The notes under the pieces are model-generated. The model was not told the origin of the DNA. It worked only from the letters and a program-made list of their open reading frames with translations, and ran no database searches. From assembly GCA_016190985.1 (NCBI GenBank), contig JACPPI010000012.1:36462-100461 (forward strand): a stretch of DNA of 64,000 bases. Reading direction: 5' to 3'. This stretch comes from Opitutia bacterium. Lineage in GTDB: Bacteria; Verrucomicrobiota; Verrucomicrobiia; Opitutales; Opitutaceae. A program made the translations under genes and the position numbers. Below, piece after piece: positions 7,236-15,764 of the stretch (positions are counted from its first letter, which is position 1; the number at the start of each line of letters is the position of its first letter).

Positions 7236-8939
7236 TCAGCGCACGGGCCAGACGTCGGCCAGCGCCTTCCAGTTGGCGAAGTAGTAGACCGCGAAGCAGG
7301 CGAGGAAGACCAGCGTGAGCACGATCGTGCCCTTGGTGGCGTAGTGGTCGTGGGCGAGCGAGCCGGGCTGGCTGCCGGCGAGCGCGGGCGGCGTGCCCCA
7401 GTCCGCCATGGCCCGGCCCTCGATCTTCTTCCCGAAGAAAAGCGTGCCGACGCACAGCAGCGCAAAGATCAGCAGGCCGGTGAACGCGAGCACGCCGCCG
7501 AGGCCCAGCACGCCGAGCCAGAGGTGCGCCGCGGGGCCGTAGACGCCCTGGGCGTCGATGTCCCAGCTGCGGCGCGGCACGCCCATGGAGCCGGCGAACG
7601 ACATGCCGAAGGCGAGCATGGTGATGCCGAGGCCGAAGATCCACGGCTGCACGCGGGCGGCGCCGCGCCAGATGAAGTCGCGCTGGAAGATGAGCGGGAC
7701 CACGTAGTAGGCCAGGGCCATGAACGCCAGCGTGGTGCCGCCGACCACGGTGACATGGAAGTGGCCGGGGATGCGCAGCGTGTTGTGCGCGATGATGTTG
7801 ATCTGCTGCGTGCCGAGGGTGACGCCGGTGATGCCGCCGAGGAAACCGAAGATCACCACCGAGAGCGCGGTGCCGGAAAAGGCGGGGTTTTTCCACGGCA
7901 GCGCCGCAACCCAGCCGAAGATGCCGCCGGTGTAGCCCTTCTCGCGCATGGCGACCTCAATGCCGGCCGGCACGGTGAAGCCGTGGACCATCGAGGCCAG
8001 CACGGCGAGATACATGGCGTAGGAGGTGTTCCAGATCTTCCAGGTCGCGCCGACGCCGGGATCGACGAGCAGGTGGTGCGCCGAGGCGAGGTTGATGAAG
8101 AGGATGTAGAGCACGAACGCCGTGCGGCAGACCGCCTCGTTGATCGGGCGCGCGCCGACGGTGATGTGCGAGAGCAGATACCAGACGGCGACCATCGCGC
8201 AGACGTTGACCTGCTGCGACTGGTGGCCGAGACCCCACCAGATGAGGCGATACCACTGCGGGTCGGGCTGCGGCGTCCAGCCCATCGAATAGGTGAAGGT
8301 CGGGATCATCACCACCGCGCCGTGCAGCAGGGTGACGACGGCGATGATGGCGGCGGCGAGCGCGCCGAAGGTCACGATCGGCATGGAGCCGGTGTAGGCG
8401 CCGTCGCGCTTGGCGACGTAGAGCGTGGCGAAGAAGTTGAACACGCCGGTGAGCGTGCCGACCGCGACGAGGATGATGCCGAGGTAGAAGGCCGGGTGCG
8501 CCAGCAGGGGCAGGTAGGAGGTCATCATCACGTCGGCCTGGCCGGCGAGGATGATGTAGTCGACCATGACGGCGCCGGCGAGCATCAGCAGGAACGACGC
8601 CCAGGCGACCTTGCGGGAGAAGAGCCGGGCGTTGAGCGGCGTGGTGCAGGCGAAACAGAGGATGGCGACCTCGAAGAAGAGGATCCACAGGATCAGCATG
8701 TTGATGCCGTGGAAGGTGAGGATGCGGTAGAACCAGTCGACCGGCAGCAGGTGCACCGTCTGCCAGCGCGTGAGCGCGAGGAGCAGCGCGGCGACGCCGC
8801 CCAGCAGCAGGAAGACGATGCCGCAGACGGCGTTGAGCTTGATGAAGCGCTGGGCGTCGAGGCAGACGCCGAGGCCGGTGGTGCCGCAGACGCGGGCGGG
8901 GGTGCCGGGGGCGGCGAGGTTGTGGGATGAAGTGGACAT
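7236..8939 (-). CDS. norY: heme-copper oxidase superfamily subunit I, NO-reductase type (NorY-like)
   Basis: The 567-aa integral membrane protein has about 12-13 helices. Low-spin heme ligand H77 (TFHGIN), the helix VII pair H288/H289 (SAHHLLVDPG) and the helix X ligands H393/H395 (PGHFH) are present. In helix VI the oxidase motif HPEVY reads HQSQQ (239-243), so the cross-linked catalytic Tyr is replaced by Gln. True oxygen reductases keep that Tyr, while NO reductases of this superfamily lack it. With an adjacent CuA subunit, a senC and an FNR-box promoter, NO reduction (2 NO to N2O) is the best call. Which NOR family it belongs to (sNOR, eNOR, gNOR) cannot be settled by eye. Confidence 0.8.
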   Translation of the reverse strand: MSTSSHNLAAPGTPARVCGTTGLGVCLDAQRFIKLNAVCGIVFLLLGGVAALLLALTRWQTVHLLPVDWFYRILTFHGINMLILWILFFEVAILCFACTTPLNARLFSRKVAWASFLLMLAGAVMVDYIILAGQADVMMTSYLPLLAHPAFYLGIILVAVGTLTGVFNFFATLYVAKRDGAYTGSMPIVTFGALAAAIIAVVTLLHGAVVMIPTFTYSMGWTPQPDPQWYRLIWWGLGHQSQQVNVCAMVAVWYLLSHITVGARPINEAVCRTAFVLYILFINLASAHHLLVDPGVGATWKIWNTSYAMYLAVLASMVHGFTVPAGIEVAMREKGYTGGIFGWVAALPWKNPAFSGTALSVVIFGFLGGITGVTLGTQQINIIAHNTLRIPGHFHVTVVGGTTLAFMALAYYVVPLIFQRDFIWRGAARVQPWIFGLGITMLAFGMSFAGSMGVPRRSWDIDAQGVYGPAAHLWLGVLGLGGVLAFTGLLIFALLCVGTLFFGKKIEGRAMADWGTPPALAGSQPGSLAHDHYATKGTIVLTLVFLACFAVYYFANWKALADVWPVR

Positions 8940-8948
8940 GGCGGTGCG

Positions 8949-9500
8949 TTATTCGACGAAGATTTTGCCGGTCATGGCGTGGTGGCCGGCGCCGCAGAAT
9001 TCATTGCAGACGATGGTGAACTCGCCCTTGGAGGTCGGCGTGAGGGTCAGCACGTGGTCGTAGCCGGGGACCACCTGGAAGTTCATGTTGAGCGGTTGGA
9101 GCGAGAAGCCGTGCTGCAGGTCGAGCGACGAGAGGTGGAGCCGGTAGGTCTCGCCCTGCCGCAGGCGCAGGGCCGGATACCACTGCCACATGCGGCCGAT
9201 CAGATAGACATCGCCGCCGGCGGGCGGCTCGACGAGGGGCAGCTCCTGGCCCAGCGGGTTGGCGATCGGGTTCTTGAACGTGCCGACGCGGTTGGCGGCG
9301 ACGAACTTTTCCGTGCGCGCGAGGAAATCGGCGGGCTTGACCGTGTAGGCCTCGCCGGTGCTGTTCTGTTTGCCGCGGAAATGCCAGTAGGGCATCATCA
9401 GCGACATCACGAAGCACCAGAGGATGGCGCAGCCGAGCCAGAGTTTCTCGTGGCCGGCGGGCGCGTGGAACCAGGGGGAGGTGAGGGGACGCAGGCTCAT
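8949..9500 (-). CDS. norS: CuA-containing oxidase-type subunit II (NorS-like)
   Basis: This 183-aa protein has one N-terminal membrane helix (about 20-40) and a periplasmic cupredoxin domain. The full CuA set is visible: an upstream His (DLQHGF) and CNEFCGAGHHAM, giving Cys, Glu+2, Cys+4, His+8 and Met+11 in canonical spacing. CuA takes electrons from a soluble cytochrome c or cupredoxin and passes them to subunit I. It is short for a COX2 protein and has one helix instead of two. It starts 13 bp before the stop of the small membrane gene and is followed by norY 10 bp later. Confidence 0.85.
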   Translation of the reverse strand: MSLRPLTSPWFHAPAGHEKLWLGCAILWCFVMSLMMPYWHFRGKQNSTGEAYTVKPADFLARTEKFVAANRVGTFKNPIANPLGQELPLVEPPAGGDVYLIGRMWQWYPALRLRQGETYRLHLSSLDLQHGFSLQPLNMNFQVVPGYDHVLTLTPTSKGEFTIVCNEFCGAGHHAMTGKIFVE

Positions 9501-9512
9501 GGGGGCGGGGGG

Positions 9513-9662
9513 TCAGGGCAGCAGGGCGGGTTTGGTGAACAGGAGTTCGATCCAGCCCCACACGGTGTAGGAGAGGATGGGGATGAGGACGCCGAGGACG
9601 AGGAGCAGCCAGGGGTTGTCCAGCACGCGCTGCCACGGATGTTTTTCGGTTTCGTTTTTCAT
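9513..9662 (-). CDS. small single-helix membrane protein of the NOR operon
   Basis: This 49-aa protein starts at ATG 9662 (MKNETEKHPW), with one hydrophobic helix (LLLVLGVLIPILSYTVWGWI) and a short tail. It is packed 12 bp from each neighbour, between the second oxidase-like subunit and norS. It probably serves as an accessory subunit or assembly factor, like CcoQ or the small products found in other oxidase operons. A longer frame reaching 9704 would overlap the upstream gene and adds a non-hydrophobic, Arg-rich extension, so the shorter start is preferred. Confidence 0.65.
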   Translation of the reverse strand: MKNETEKHPWQRVLDNPWLLLVLGVLIPILSYTVWGWIELLFTKPALLP

Positions 9663-9673
9663 GGTGATAAAGA

Positions 9674-11101
9674 TCAGGCGAGGGGCGCGGCGCGGCGGCG
9701 CCACGCCGCGAGGTGGGACAGCATCACCGCGAGGAAAAAGATCCCGCCGGCCACCGCGACGAGCCCGCCCAGGCCCATGACGCTCAGGCCGAGGTATTCG
9801 CCGAGGGAGCGGACGTGCTGCTCGACGCCATATTGCTTGCGGCCCAGCCCGTAGGCCCCGGCCAGCGCGAACCCGAGGCCGAAGACGGCCTGGCCGCCGC
9901 CGAAGAGCAGGAGTTGCAGGCGCGCGCGCCGGAGCGGCGCCGGGGTCGCGCCCGCCGGCGCCACCGCCGTGCAGAAATCATACGCCGCCGCCATCAACGC
10001 GATGGTCACGGCGCCGATGGCGCAATGGTAGTGGCCGGGCACCAGCGTGCTGGAGCCCCGGATCAGCGAGCCCAGCAGGAAACCCAGCACGGTGAGCAGC
10101 GCGCTGCCGGCGAGGCCGGTGAAGCGGTGGTCGCGCCAGCCGGCGCCCGCGCGATGACGCCACACATCCGCGCCCGCCACCCCCAGCACGACGAGCACGG
10201 CCGGGAAGAGCGTCCAGCGCATCAGGTGCGTGGCCATGGAGAAATAGAGCGTCCCGGTCGTGCCTTGGAAGGCCAGCAGCGGCATGACCGCCTGCGGCGC
10301 CACCAGCGCCAGCATCAGCGCCAGGGTGACGGCCGGCGTGAGCGCCTCGCGGCCGGACCAGCGGCGCAGCAGGTGCAGCCACAGCGCCAGCATGAGCGCG
10401 ACATTGCCCGCCTGCAGCACGTGCCCGCCGCCCCAGAACAGCAGCTCGTAATAGGCGCCGGGCGCCGCGGCGGGAGTGGTCCACCAGGCCCCGATGAACG
10501 TGAGGAGCGCGAGCAGGTTGGCCGCGGCCGACGCGCGCAGGGCCACGACGACGGCGGGCGCCAGCGCGCGCCCGTCGGTGCGCGCGGGCGTCAGCAAGGC
10601 GTGCAGGAAAAACAGGCCGGCGCCGGCAAACCAACAGACCAAGCCGGTGAAAAATACCGGATGATCGATCACCGGCACATAGTTGGAGAGCACGGGCCGG
10701 GCGCCCGGCATGAGCGCCCCGGCGAGCAGGCCGGTGACGCCCGCGCCGGCCAGCGCGAAGGCGGCCGTGGTCACGCGGCGCGACAACTGCGGGCCAAGCG
10801 CCAGCCCGAGGAAGGCCAGCGTGCCGGCCTGAAACCAGATCACGATCGCCAGATCGACATGCACGACCAGGGCGCGTTTGAAAAACAGCGGGTCGGTGAA
10901 CAGCCATCCGAGGAAGGGCAGCCGGCCGACGACGAGCAGCAGGGAAAGCAACCCGGCCAGCACCAGGCTGCCGATGGCGAAAAGGAACCAACCCTGCGCC
11001 GGACTGTAGCCCGGGATCTTGGTGGTGGCGGTCTGTCCGCGACCAGCCAGCGGCGCGGTGAGCGCCGGATGTCGGGACATGGAGGCCGCAGGCGGGGGCA
11101 T
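9674..11101 (-). CDS. second, divergent heme-copper-oxidase-like subunit I
   Basis: The 475-aa protein has about 12 membrane helices and belongs to the same superfamily as the norY product but is clearly different. Candidate ligands are H81 (VVHVDLAI, helix II), H227 in GHVLQ (helix VI; Gln or Leu where HPEVY would be, no Tyr), a single H292 in MATHLMRW where two adjacent His are usual, and H357/H359 (PGHYH, helix X). It therefore lacks both the catalytic Tyr and one distal-metal His. It is the first gene of the operon. ATG 11101 coincides with the predicted transcription start of the FNR-box promoter; ATG 11080 is an alternative. It could be a modified NO reductase or a non-catalytic partner. 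Confidence 0.7.
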   Translation of the reverse strand: MPPPAASMSRHPALTAPLAGRGQTATTKIPGYSPAQGWFLFAIGSLVLAGLLSLLLVVGRLPFLGWLFTDPLFFKRALVVHVDLAIVIWFQAGTLAFLGLALGPQLSRRVTTAAFALAGAGVTGLLAGALMPGARPVLSNYVPVIDHPVFFTGLVCWFAGAGLFFLHALLTPARTDGRALAPAVVVALRASAAANLLALLTFIGAWWTTPAAAPGAYYELLFWGGGHVLQAGNVALMLALWLHLLRRWSGREALTPAVTLALMLALVAPQAVMPLLAFQGTTGTLYFSMATHLMRWTLFPAVLVVLGVAGADVWRHRAGAGWRDHRFTGLAGSALLTVLGFLLGSLIRGSSTLVPGHYHCAIGAVTIALMAAAYDFCTAVAPAGATPAPLRRARLQLLLFGGGQAVFGLGFALAGAYGLGRKQYGVEQHVRSLGEYLGLSVMGLGGLVAVAGGIFFLAVMLSHLAAWRRRAAPLA

Positions 11102-11107
11102 GGCTAG

Positions 11108-11149
11108 GTTGTAGCCCAAAGCCGCCCGCCCGGCCTTGACCCAAGTCAA
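11108..11149 (-). promoter_or_regulatory. FNR/DNR box and -10 element of the NOR operon
   Basis: Positions 11136-11149 form a perfect palindrome TTGAC-N4-GTCAA (N4 = TTGG on the minus strand). A -10-like TACAAC lies at 11113-11108 after exactly 22 nt. Centring the box at -41.5 puts the transcription start at 11101, the A of the first gene's ATG, so the mRNA would be leaderless. The spacing equals that of the boxes at 423 and 15718. Confidence 0.8.
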
Positions 11150-11161
11150 GGAGTGCCGGGC

Positions 11162-11758
11162 TCAGGGAAAGAGCAGTTGCGAGTGCCACCCGCCCGCGGT
11201 CCTGGTGAAGCGGACGCGCTCGTGCAGCCGGAACGGCTTCTCCTGCCAGAACTCGATCATCTCCGGCGCGACGCGGTAGCCGGACCAGTCGGGCGGCCGC
11301 GCCACGGGGCCCAGGCCGAACCGCAGGGCAAACGCCGCGCAGTTGCGGGCCAGTTCCAGCGGGTCATGCATCGGCTGGGACTGGTGCGAGGCCCAGGCGC
11401 CGATCTGGCTGAACCGGGGCCGGGTCGCGAAGTAGGCGTCGGCCTCGGCGTTGGTCACGCACTCCGCCCGGCCGGAGACCCGGACCTGGCGCCCGAGCTG
11501 GTTCCAGTAGAAGCAGAGCGCGGCGCGGGGATTGGCTGTCAGCTCGGCGGCCTTCGGGCTGTCGAGGTGGGTGTAGAAGACGAAGCCGCGTTCATCGGCG
11601 TGCTTGAGGAGCAGCATGCGCACGTGGGGCGCGCCGTCGGCGCCGGCGGTGGCCACGGCCATGGCGGTGGGCTCGGGCAAGCCGGCCTCATCCGCCTCGC
11701 CGAGCCATGCCTGGAATCGGGCGATCGGATCCTGTCCGTCGGGGGCGGTGGAGCTCAC
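11162..11758 (-). CDS. pdxH: pyridoxamine 5'-phosphate oxidase
   Basis: The 198-aa FMN enzyme oxidises pyridoxine or pyridoxamine 5'-phosphate to PLP in the cytoplasm. Family signatures include [17 protein letters not shown] (FMN site), [14 protein letters not shown] and the C-terminal region [15 protein letters not shown] ending in [10 protein letters not shown]. The usual final LxP is kept. It starts with GTG at 11758, overlapping the preceding gene's stop by 4 bp (GTGA), so the two are translationally coupled. No link to the neighbouring NOR operon beyond position is seen. Confidence 0.92.
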   Translation of the reverse strand: MSSTAPDGQDPIARFQAWLGEADEAGLPEPTAMAVATAGADGAPHVRMLLLKHADERGFVFYTHLDSPKAAELTANPRAALCFYWNQLGRQVRVSGRAECVTNAEADAYFATRPRFSQIGAWASHQSQPMHDPLELARNCAAFALRFGLGPVARPPDWSGYRVAPEMIEFWQEKPFRLHERVRFTRTAGGWHSQLLFP

Positions 11759-12243
11759 GTTCGGGTCGGCGTGCGGGCGGGGTGGCGGCGGGCGGGGGCT
11801 GCGGACGATCTTCCGGGCGCGCGCGGGGGGCGCGGCCGGGCGGATTTCCGGCGGATGGCTTCCCAGGCCCTGACTTCCCGCTGGGTGAGGTTGTGGATCA
11901 CCTGTTTCAAGACGCCAAAGGTGGTGTCGCGGGTCGCGGGGTCCAGCAATTTCATCTCGGCCTGCAACAGGACCAGGCTTTCCAACAGCGCCTGCTCGCC
12001 GGCGCGGAAGTAGGCCTGCCAGGGGCTGGGGCTCTCGGCCAGGATCGCGCCCGGGCTGGATTTGGCCGGCGGGGGCTGCCGCAGCGCGGCGAAAATCTCG
12101 TCGAGGGAATGCTCCAGCCCGAACACCATGGTGTCGGGGTTCGCCAGCGGGGTGGTGACCTTCTCGATGCGGAGCAGGGCCTCCCAGCGGGCGCGGATCT
12201 GGGCGCGGCGCTGCCGCAACCCCGTGATGATTTCCTCCTGCAT
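11755..12243 (-). CDS. unknown 162-aa protein
   Basis: No family is recognised. The protein is predicted to be mostly helical: an N-terminal [19 protein letters not shown] stretch, a central helix ([14 protein letters not shown]), and a basic Pro/Arg/Ala-rich tail (about 130-162) that is probably disordered. There is no signal peptide, membrane segment or metal motif. Its stop overlaps the pdxH GTG by 4 bp, so it is expressed with pdxH. It could be a sensory or regulatory helical domain, but nothing in the sequence proves that. Confidence 0.6.
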   Translation of the reverse strand: MQEEIITGLRQRRAQIRARWEALLRIEKVTTPLANPDTMVFGLEHSLDEIFAALRQPPPAKSSPGAILAESPSPWQAYFRAGEQALLESLVLLQAEMKLLDPATRDTTFGVLKQVIHNLTQREVRAWEAIRRKSARPRPPRAPGRSSAAPARRHPARTPTRT

Positions 12244-12330
12244 GTCGGTGCCATTATGCGGCCAACGGGCCCGGCCGGCTGCGCAGTTATTGTGAACAGC
12301 TTCGCGTGCGTTGCTGGCCCGGCGGCCGGG

Positions 12331-14826
12331 TCAGGCCAGTTCGCAGGCCCCGCCGGCGCAGGCCGCGATGTCCTTGAGGGCGGTCTCGTCGGTGGTTTCC
12401 ACCAGCTGCGTGTAGTCGACCGGCTGGTATTTCAGCCGGTTCCAGCGCGCCACATCCTCCGCCGTCTCGACCGCCTCGCGCGGCGCCTGCGGGTAGCGCT
12501 TGGCGCCGTCATGGGCGAACAGCGCGACGCCGGTGAAGCCCTCGCGGTGGCGCCAGATGAAGTCGGCGACCGCCTCCCACAGGTCGGGCGCCACCGTGCA
12601 GGTGTGCGAGACGTTGTGGTGGAGGCCGGGCGAGCGGGTCGACTCCGCCTCGCCGGCGAGGACCCAGTGCTTCTGGACGAGCTGCACGAAATGCAGGAAA
12701 TCCACCGCGCCGATCTCGGCGCGCAGGATGGCATGGGCCGGCGCCTCGACCGGAAAGGTGATGACGTCGTCCGCGTCGGGCCGGTAGACCGAGGCCTCGG
12801 TGAGGTGGGGGTTGGCGGCCTGGAAATGCCGGTAGACCGGGTCGGAGCGGCTGGCCTGCACGCGGCGGAAGTAGTGCCGCGCGTGGTGCGGATGGATGCC
12901 GGAGGCGGCGCCGAGCAACAGCGACGCCGTGCCCTCGGGCTTGACACAGGTGACGCGCGCCGCCGGGCGGATGCCGAGGCTGGCGGCGATGATCTGGTTG
13001 ACGGTCCGGGTCAGGCGCGCCCCGCGCTCGAGCACGTCGGGGTTGAACAGGATCTCGGGGTTGTCCATGAACCCGCAGATGGAGACGCCGAGCAGGGCGT
13101 CGCGCTCGTTGAGGTAGCGCGTGACCGGCCCGAGGTAGGGGATGTCGGTGTAGGCGGCCTGGAGCGTCCCGATGACGGCGGCGTCGATGCAGGCGGCGAG
13201 GAAATCGTCGGTGTTGTGCAGCGCCGCCCCGTTGATCGTGCTCAGGTTGCACATCTGCCAGCCGCTGAGGCGGGTGCCGGGCTCCACGGAGCCGGTGTAG
13301 CCGCAGGCGCGCAGGCGCGCGACCTCCACCTCGTCGTCCAGCTCCCCGCCGACGACGGGATGCAGGCCGATCTCGCAGCACGGGTTGCAGCCGTAGTCGG
13401 GGTGGTCGGCGAAATAGAAGCCCGGTTCGCCAAACTCCTTCTGCGCGGTGAAGAGCCGCCGGAACAGGGTGTCGTCGGCGGTGGTCCGCGGGAGCACGGC
13501 GGAGTTGTTGGAGGCGGAGCGCTGGGGGTGCTTCTCGAACCAGGGGCCGGTCTTGGCGTCCATCATCTCCTTGTCGTCCGGGGAGAACAGGCAGATCGTG
13601 GCGGAGCGGCGGATGCCGCCGCTGAGCACGGAGCGCGCGGCGAACATGCAGATGTCGTAGACCTCGATCGGGCGGAGCCTGCGGCCGTTGGCGGCGGCGA
13701 GCACGCCCTCGATGTCGAGCAGCGCCTGCTTGAGCGGCAGGTGGCCGGGCGCCTTGCCGCCGGAGGTGCGCAGCGCGCTGCCGCGCGGGCGGACCGGGGA
13801 GAAGTTGAACTCGGCCTTGAAGCGCTCGGTGTGGCTGCGCAGGAGCAGGTGCAGCGCGTCGGCCCAGCCCTCGATCGTGTCGGCCACGGCGTGGTGCACG
13901 ACGGGCAGGTCCAGCTCGTCGCCCCGCACCGGCAGCACGGGCAGCCGGTCGACATGGTGCCGCTGCACCGAGAAACCGCAGCCGGTGCCCGCGAGCAGGA
14001 GGAAGAGATATTCCCGGAAAAACCCGAGCCGGTCCACCGGGCTGAAGGCGCAGTTGAAGAGGCGCGCGTGGTGGCGCAGGATGGCCTCGCCGCCGAATTG
14101 GAGCGAGCGCATCGAGGGCAGCACGCGGCGCGCGCTCACGGCGGCGAACGCGCGGTCGAGCACCGAGCCCAGCGAGGCGCCGGCGAGCCAGGCCGCGAGC
14201 CGCTCCCGGTCTTCCGGGCGCACCGGGGCGTCGGGGCGGGGCGGGGGCAGCGGCCGGTCGAGCCGGTCGGCGAAGAACTCGCGGTGCATGCCGCGCACGC
14301 GCTCCGCCGCCTCGGGGAACAGCTCGCGGCGGCCGAGGTCGGGCCGGTGGCGGGCGTATTTGGCGGTGGCGATGTAGTCGGCCAGGCCGTTTTCGGCGTA
14401 GTGGTTGAGCCGGCGCGCGGCCTTGCGCTCGCGGAAGATGATGTAGGAGCGCGCGACCGCCCACTCGCCCTCGGCGGCGATGGCCTTCTCCACGTTGTCC
14501 TGGATCTGCTCGATGGTCGGGTGCCGGCCGGCGCGGTAATACAGCTCCGTCATGTGCGCGACGCGCGCGGCGATGCGCTGCGCCTTGCGGTGGGTGGCGG
14601 GGTTGACGCCGTAGCGGGCCGCGGGGTTGTCGCGCGCGGGGTTGTCGGCGTGGCCGTGCTGCACCTCGTGGAAGGCGAGGGCGATGGCGCGCGTGATCTT
14701 GGCGGCGTCCCACGGCACGGTGGTGCCGTCGCGCTTGAACACGCAGCGGTCGGCGGGGGCGATGGCGGGGCTGGGGGCGGAACGGGGGTGGAAACGCGCG
14801 AGCAGGGAAGCGGTCGAGTGGGTCAT
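12331..14826 (-). CDS. nrdJ: class II (adenosylcobalamin-dependent) ribonucleotide reductase
   Basis: The 831-aa enzyme makes deoxyribonucleotides without an oxygen-dependent radical subunit. An N-terminal ATP-cone (about 27-110, starting VFKRDGTTVPWDAAKI) is followed by the alpha/beta barrel. Visible signatures are FNCAF, GTGCGFSVQRHHVDRLP, the NPCCEIGL motif (Asn-x-Cys-x-Glu), the MCNLSTING Cys loop and a C-terminal redox pair CAGGACELA. There is no nrdB-like gene nearby, which fits class II. NDP versus NTP specificity is not decided. It is monocistronic, with a 155-bp AT-richer spacer to the divergent regulator at 14982; I could not identify an NrdR box or cobalamin riboswitch there. Confidence 0.87.
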   Translation of the reverse strand: MTHSTASLLARFHPRSAPSPAIAPADRCVFKRDGTTVPWDAAKITRAIALAFHEVQHGHADNPARDNPAARYGVNPATHRKAQRIAARVAHMTELYYRAGRHPTIEQIQDNVEKAIAAEGEWAVARSYIIFRERKAARRLNHYAENGLADYIATAKYARHRPDLGRRELFPEAAERVRGMHREFFADRLDRPLPPPRPDAPVRPEDRERLAAWLAGASLGSVLDRAFAAVSARRVLPSMRSLQFGGEAILRHHARLFNCAFSPVDRLGFFREYLFLLLAGTGCGFSVQRHHVDRLPVLPVRGDELDLPVVHHAVADTIEGWADALHLLLRSHTERFKAEFNFSPVRPRGSALRTSGGKAPGHLPLKQALLDIEGVLAAANGRRLRPIEVYDICMFAARSVLSGGIRRSATICLFSPDDKEMMDAKTGPWFEKHPQRSASNNSAVLPRTTADDTLFRRLFTAQKEFGEPGFYFADHPDYGCNPCCEIGLHPVVGGELDDEVEVARLRACGYTGSVEPGTRLSGWQMCNLSTINGAALHNTDDFLAACIDAAVIGTLQAAYTDIPYLGPVTRYLNERDALLGVSICGFMDNPEILFNPDVLERGARLTRTVNQIIAASLGIRPAARVTCVKPEGTASLLLGAASGIHPHHARHYFRRVQASRSDPVYRHFQAANPHLTEASVYRPDADDVITFPVEAPAHAILRAEIGAVDFLHFVQLVQKHWVLAGEAESTRSPGLHHNVSHTCTVAPDLWEAVADFIWRHREGFTGVALFAHDGAKRYPQAPREAVETAEDVARWNRLKYQPVDYTQLVETTDETALKDIAACAGGACELA

Positions 14827-14981
14827 GGTCCGAAAGCCCGCGAAGATAGCGGGAAGAAAAAATCCGCGCTAACCATTCCTTGCGAAATGAAACCAATCTC
14901 TGCGCATAAATTGTTTTCGGGGCCGGCGCGGAAAATTTTTCACGCGACACCGGCGGCGCGGGCCTTATCAAGGCGGGTGCG

Positions 14982-15695
14982 ATGCCCCCGCGTTTCCCCG
15001 ACCACAAGATCACCGGCCTGATGGGCTCGCTGCGCTGCGCCCAGCTCTTCGCCGGGCTGCCCGACGCCGACCTGGCCGCGATCGCGGACTTCACCGTCGC
15101 CCACCGGCTGGCGAAGGGCGATTATCTGTTCCGCGAGGGCGAGCCGTCGCGGGGCTGCTACCTCGTGCAGAGCGGCGCGGTGAACGTCCATCGCGTCAAC
15201 GCCGCCGGCAAGGAGCAGGTCATCCATGTCTTCCGCGCGGGGGAGTCTTTCGCCGAGGCCTCGCTGGCCTCCCCCACCGGCTATCCCGCCAACGCCCGGG
15301 CCAGCGAGGCGGGCACGGTGCTGCTCATCCCCAAGGCCCCGATCCTCGACCTCATCGGCCGCCGGCCCGACCTCGCCCTGCGCATGTTGGGCTCGATGAG
15401 CGTCCACCTCCGCGTCCTGGTCGGCATGCTCGACGACCTGACCCTCAAGGACGTGGAGACCCGCCTGCTCAACTGGCTGGTGAAACACGGCCGCGGCGCG
15501 CCGGGCGGCGTCATCCGCCTCACCGGCACCAAACGCGAGCTGGCCGCCGAGCTCGGCACCAGCAGCGAGACGTTCTCCCGCACCCTGGCCCGGCTCCGCG
15601 CCGACAAGCTCATCACCGTCGGCGCCCGCTCCGTCACGCTGCTCGCGGCGCCGGCCCTCGCCGCCCGGCTGCGCCGCAACCTCGGCGAGGCCTGA
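14982..15695 (+). CDS. dnr: Crp/Fnr-family transcription factor, DNR/NnrR type
   Basis: This 237-aa protein has an N-terminal cyclic-nucleotide-binding-type beta barrel (about 20-130), a dimerisation helix (about 135-165) and a winged helix. The recognition helix contains SSETFSR, with the Glu-x-x-Ser-Arg triad FNR uses to read TTGAT half-sites. FNR's N-terminal Cys cluster is missing (only two scattered Cys in the first 60 residues), so it should sense NO through heme like DNR rather than oxygen through an Fe-S cluster. Matching boxes occur at 423, 11136 and 15718, the last just downstream before ric. The family call is firm; the signal is inferred. Confidence 0.82.
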   Translation: MPPRFPDHKITGLMGSLRCAQLFAGLPDADLAAIADFTVAHRLAKGDYLFREGEPSRGCYLVQSGAVNVHRVNAAGKEQVIHVFRAGESFAEASLASPTGYPANARASEAGTVLLIPKAPILDLIGRRPDLALRMLGSMSVHLRVLVGMLDDLTLKDVETRLLNWLVKHGRGAPGGVIRLTGTKRELAAELGTSSETFSRTLARLRADKLITVGARSVTLLAAPALAARLRRNLGEA

Positions 15696-15717
15696 AACGC
15701 GGCGATCGACCCGGGGC

Positions 15718-15759
15718 TTGACTTGTCTCAAGGCCGGGTCGCGCCCGGCGTGGCAGAGT
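15718..15759 (+). promoter_or_regulatory. FNR/DNR box and -10 element of ric
   Basis: TTGAC-TTGT-CTCAA at 15718-15731 resembles the NOR-operon box, with one mismatch in the second half. After 22 nt comes a weak -10, CAGAGT, at 15754-15759. Class II geometry predicts transcription starting at 15766, one base from the ric ATG at 15765, again leaving no room for a ribosome-binding site. Confidence 0.68.
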
Positions 15760-15764
15760 GGGGC

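Noticed and set aside
14960..14981. FNR-type half-site CTTATCAAGG just upstream of the regulator gene
   Set aside because: Only one half-site is present and it is too close to the start codon for the spacing seen at the three convincing boxes.
14827..14981. Cobalamin riboswitch or NrdR box upstream of nrdJ
   Set aside because: Neither a B12-box nor an ACA-type NrdR palindrome could be recognised; the only structure is a short CCCGC/GCGGG hairpin.
11707..15021. 1100-codon open frame opposite nrdJ and its neighbours
   Set aside because: It crosses several real genes on the other strand and has the composition of an antisense shadow; nrdJ motifs are unambiguous.
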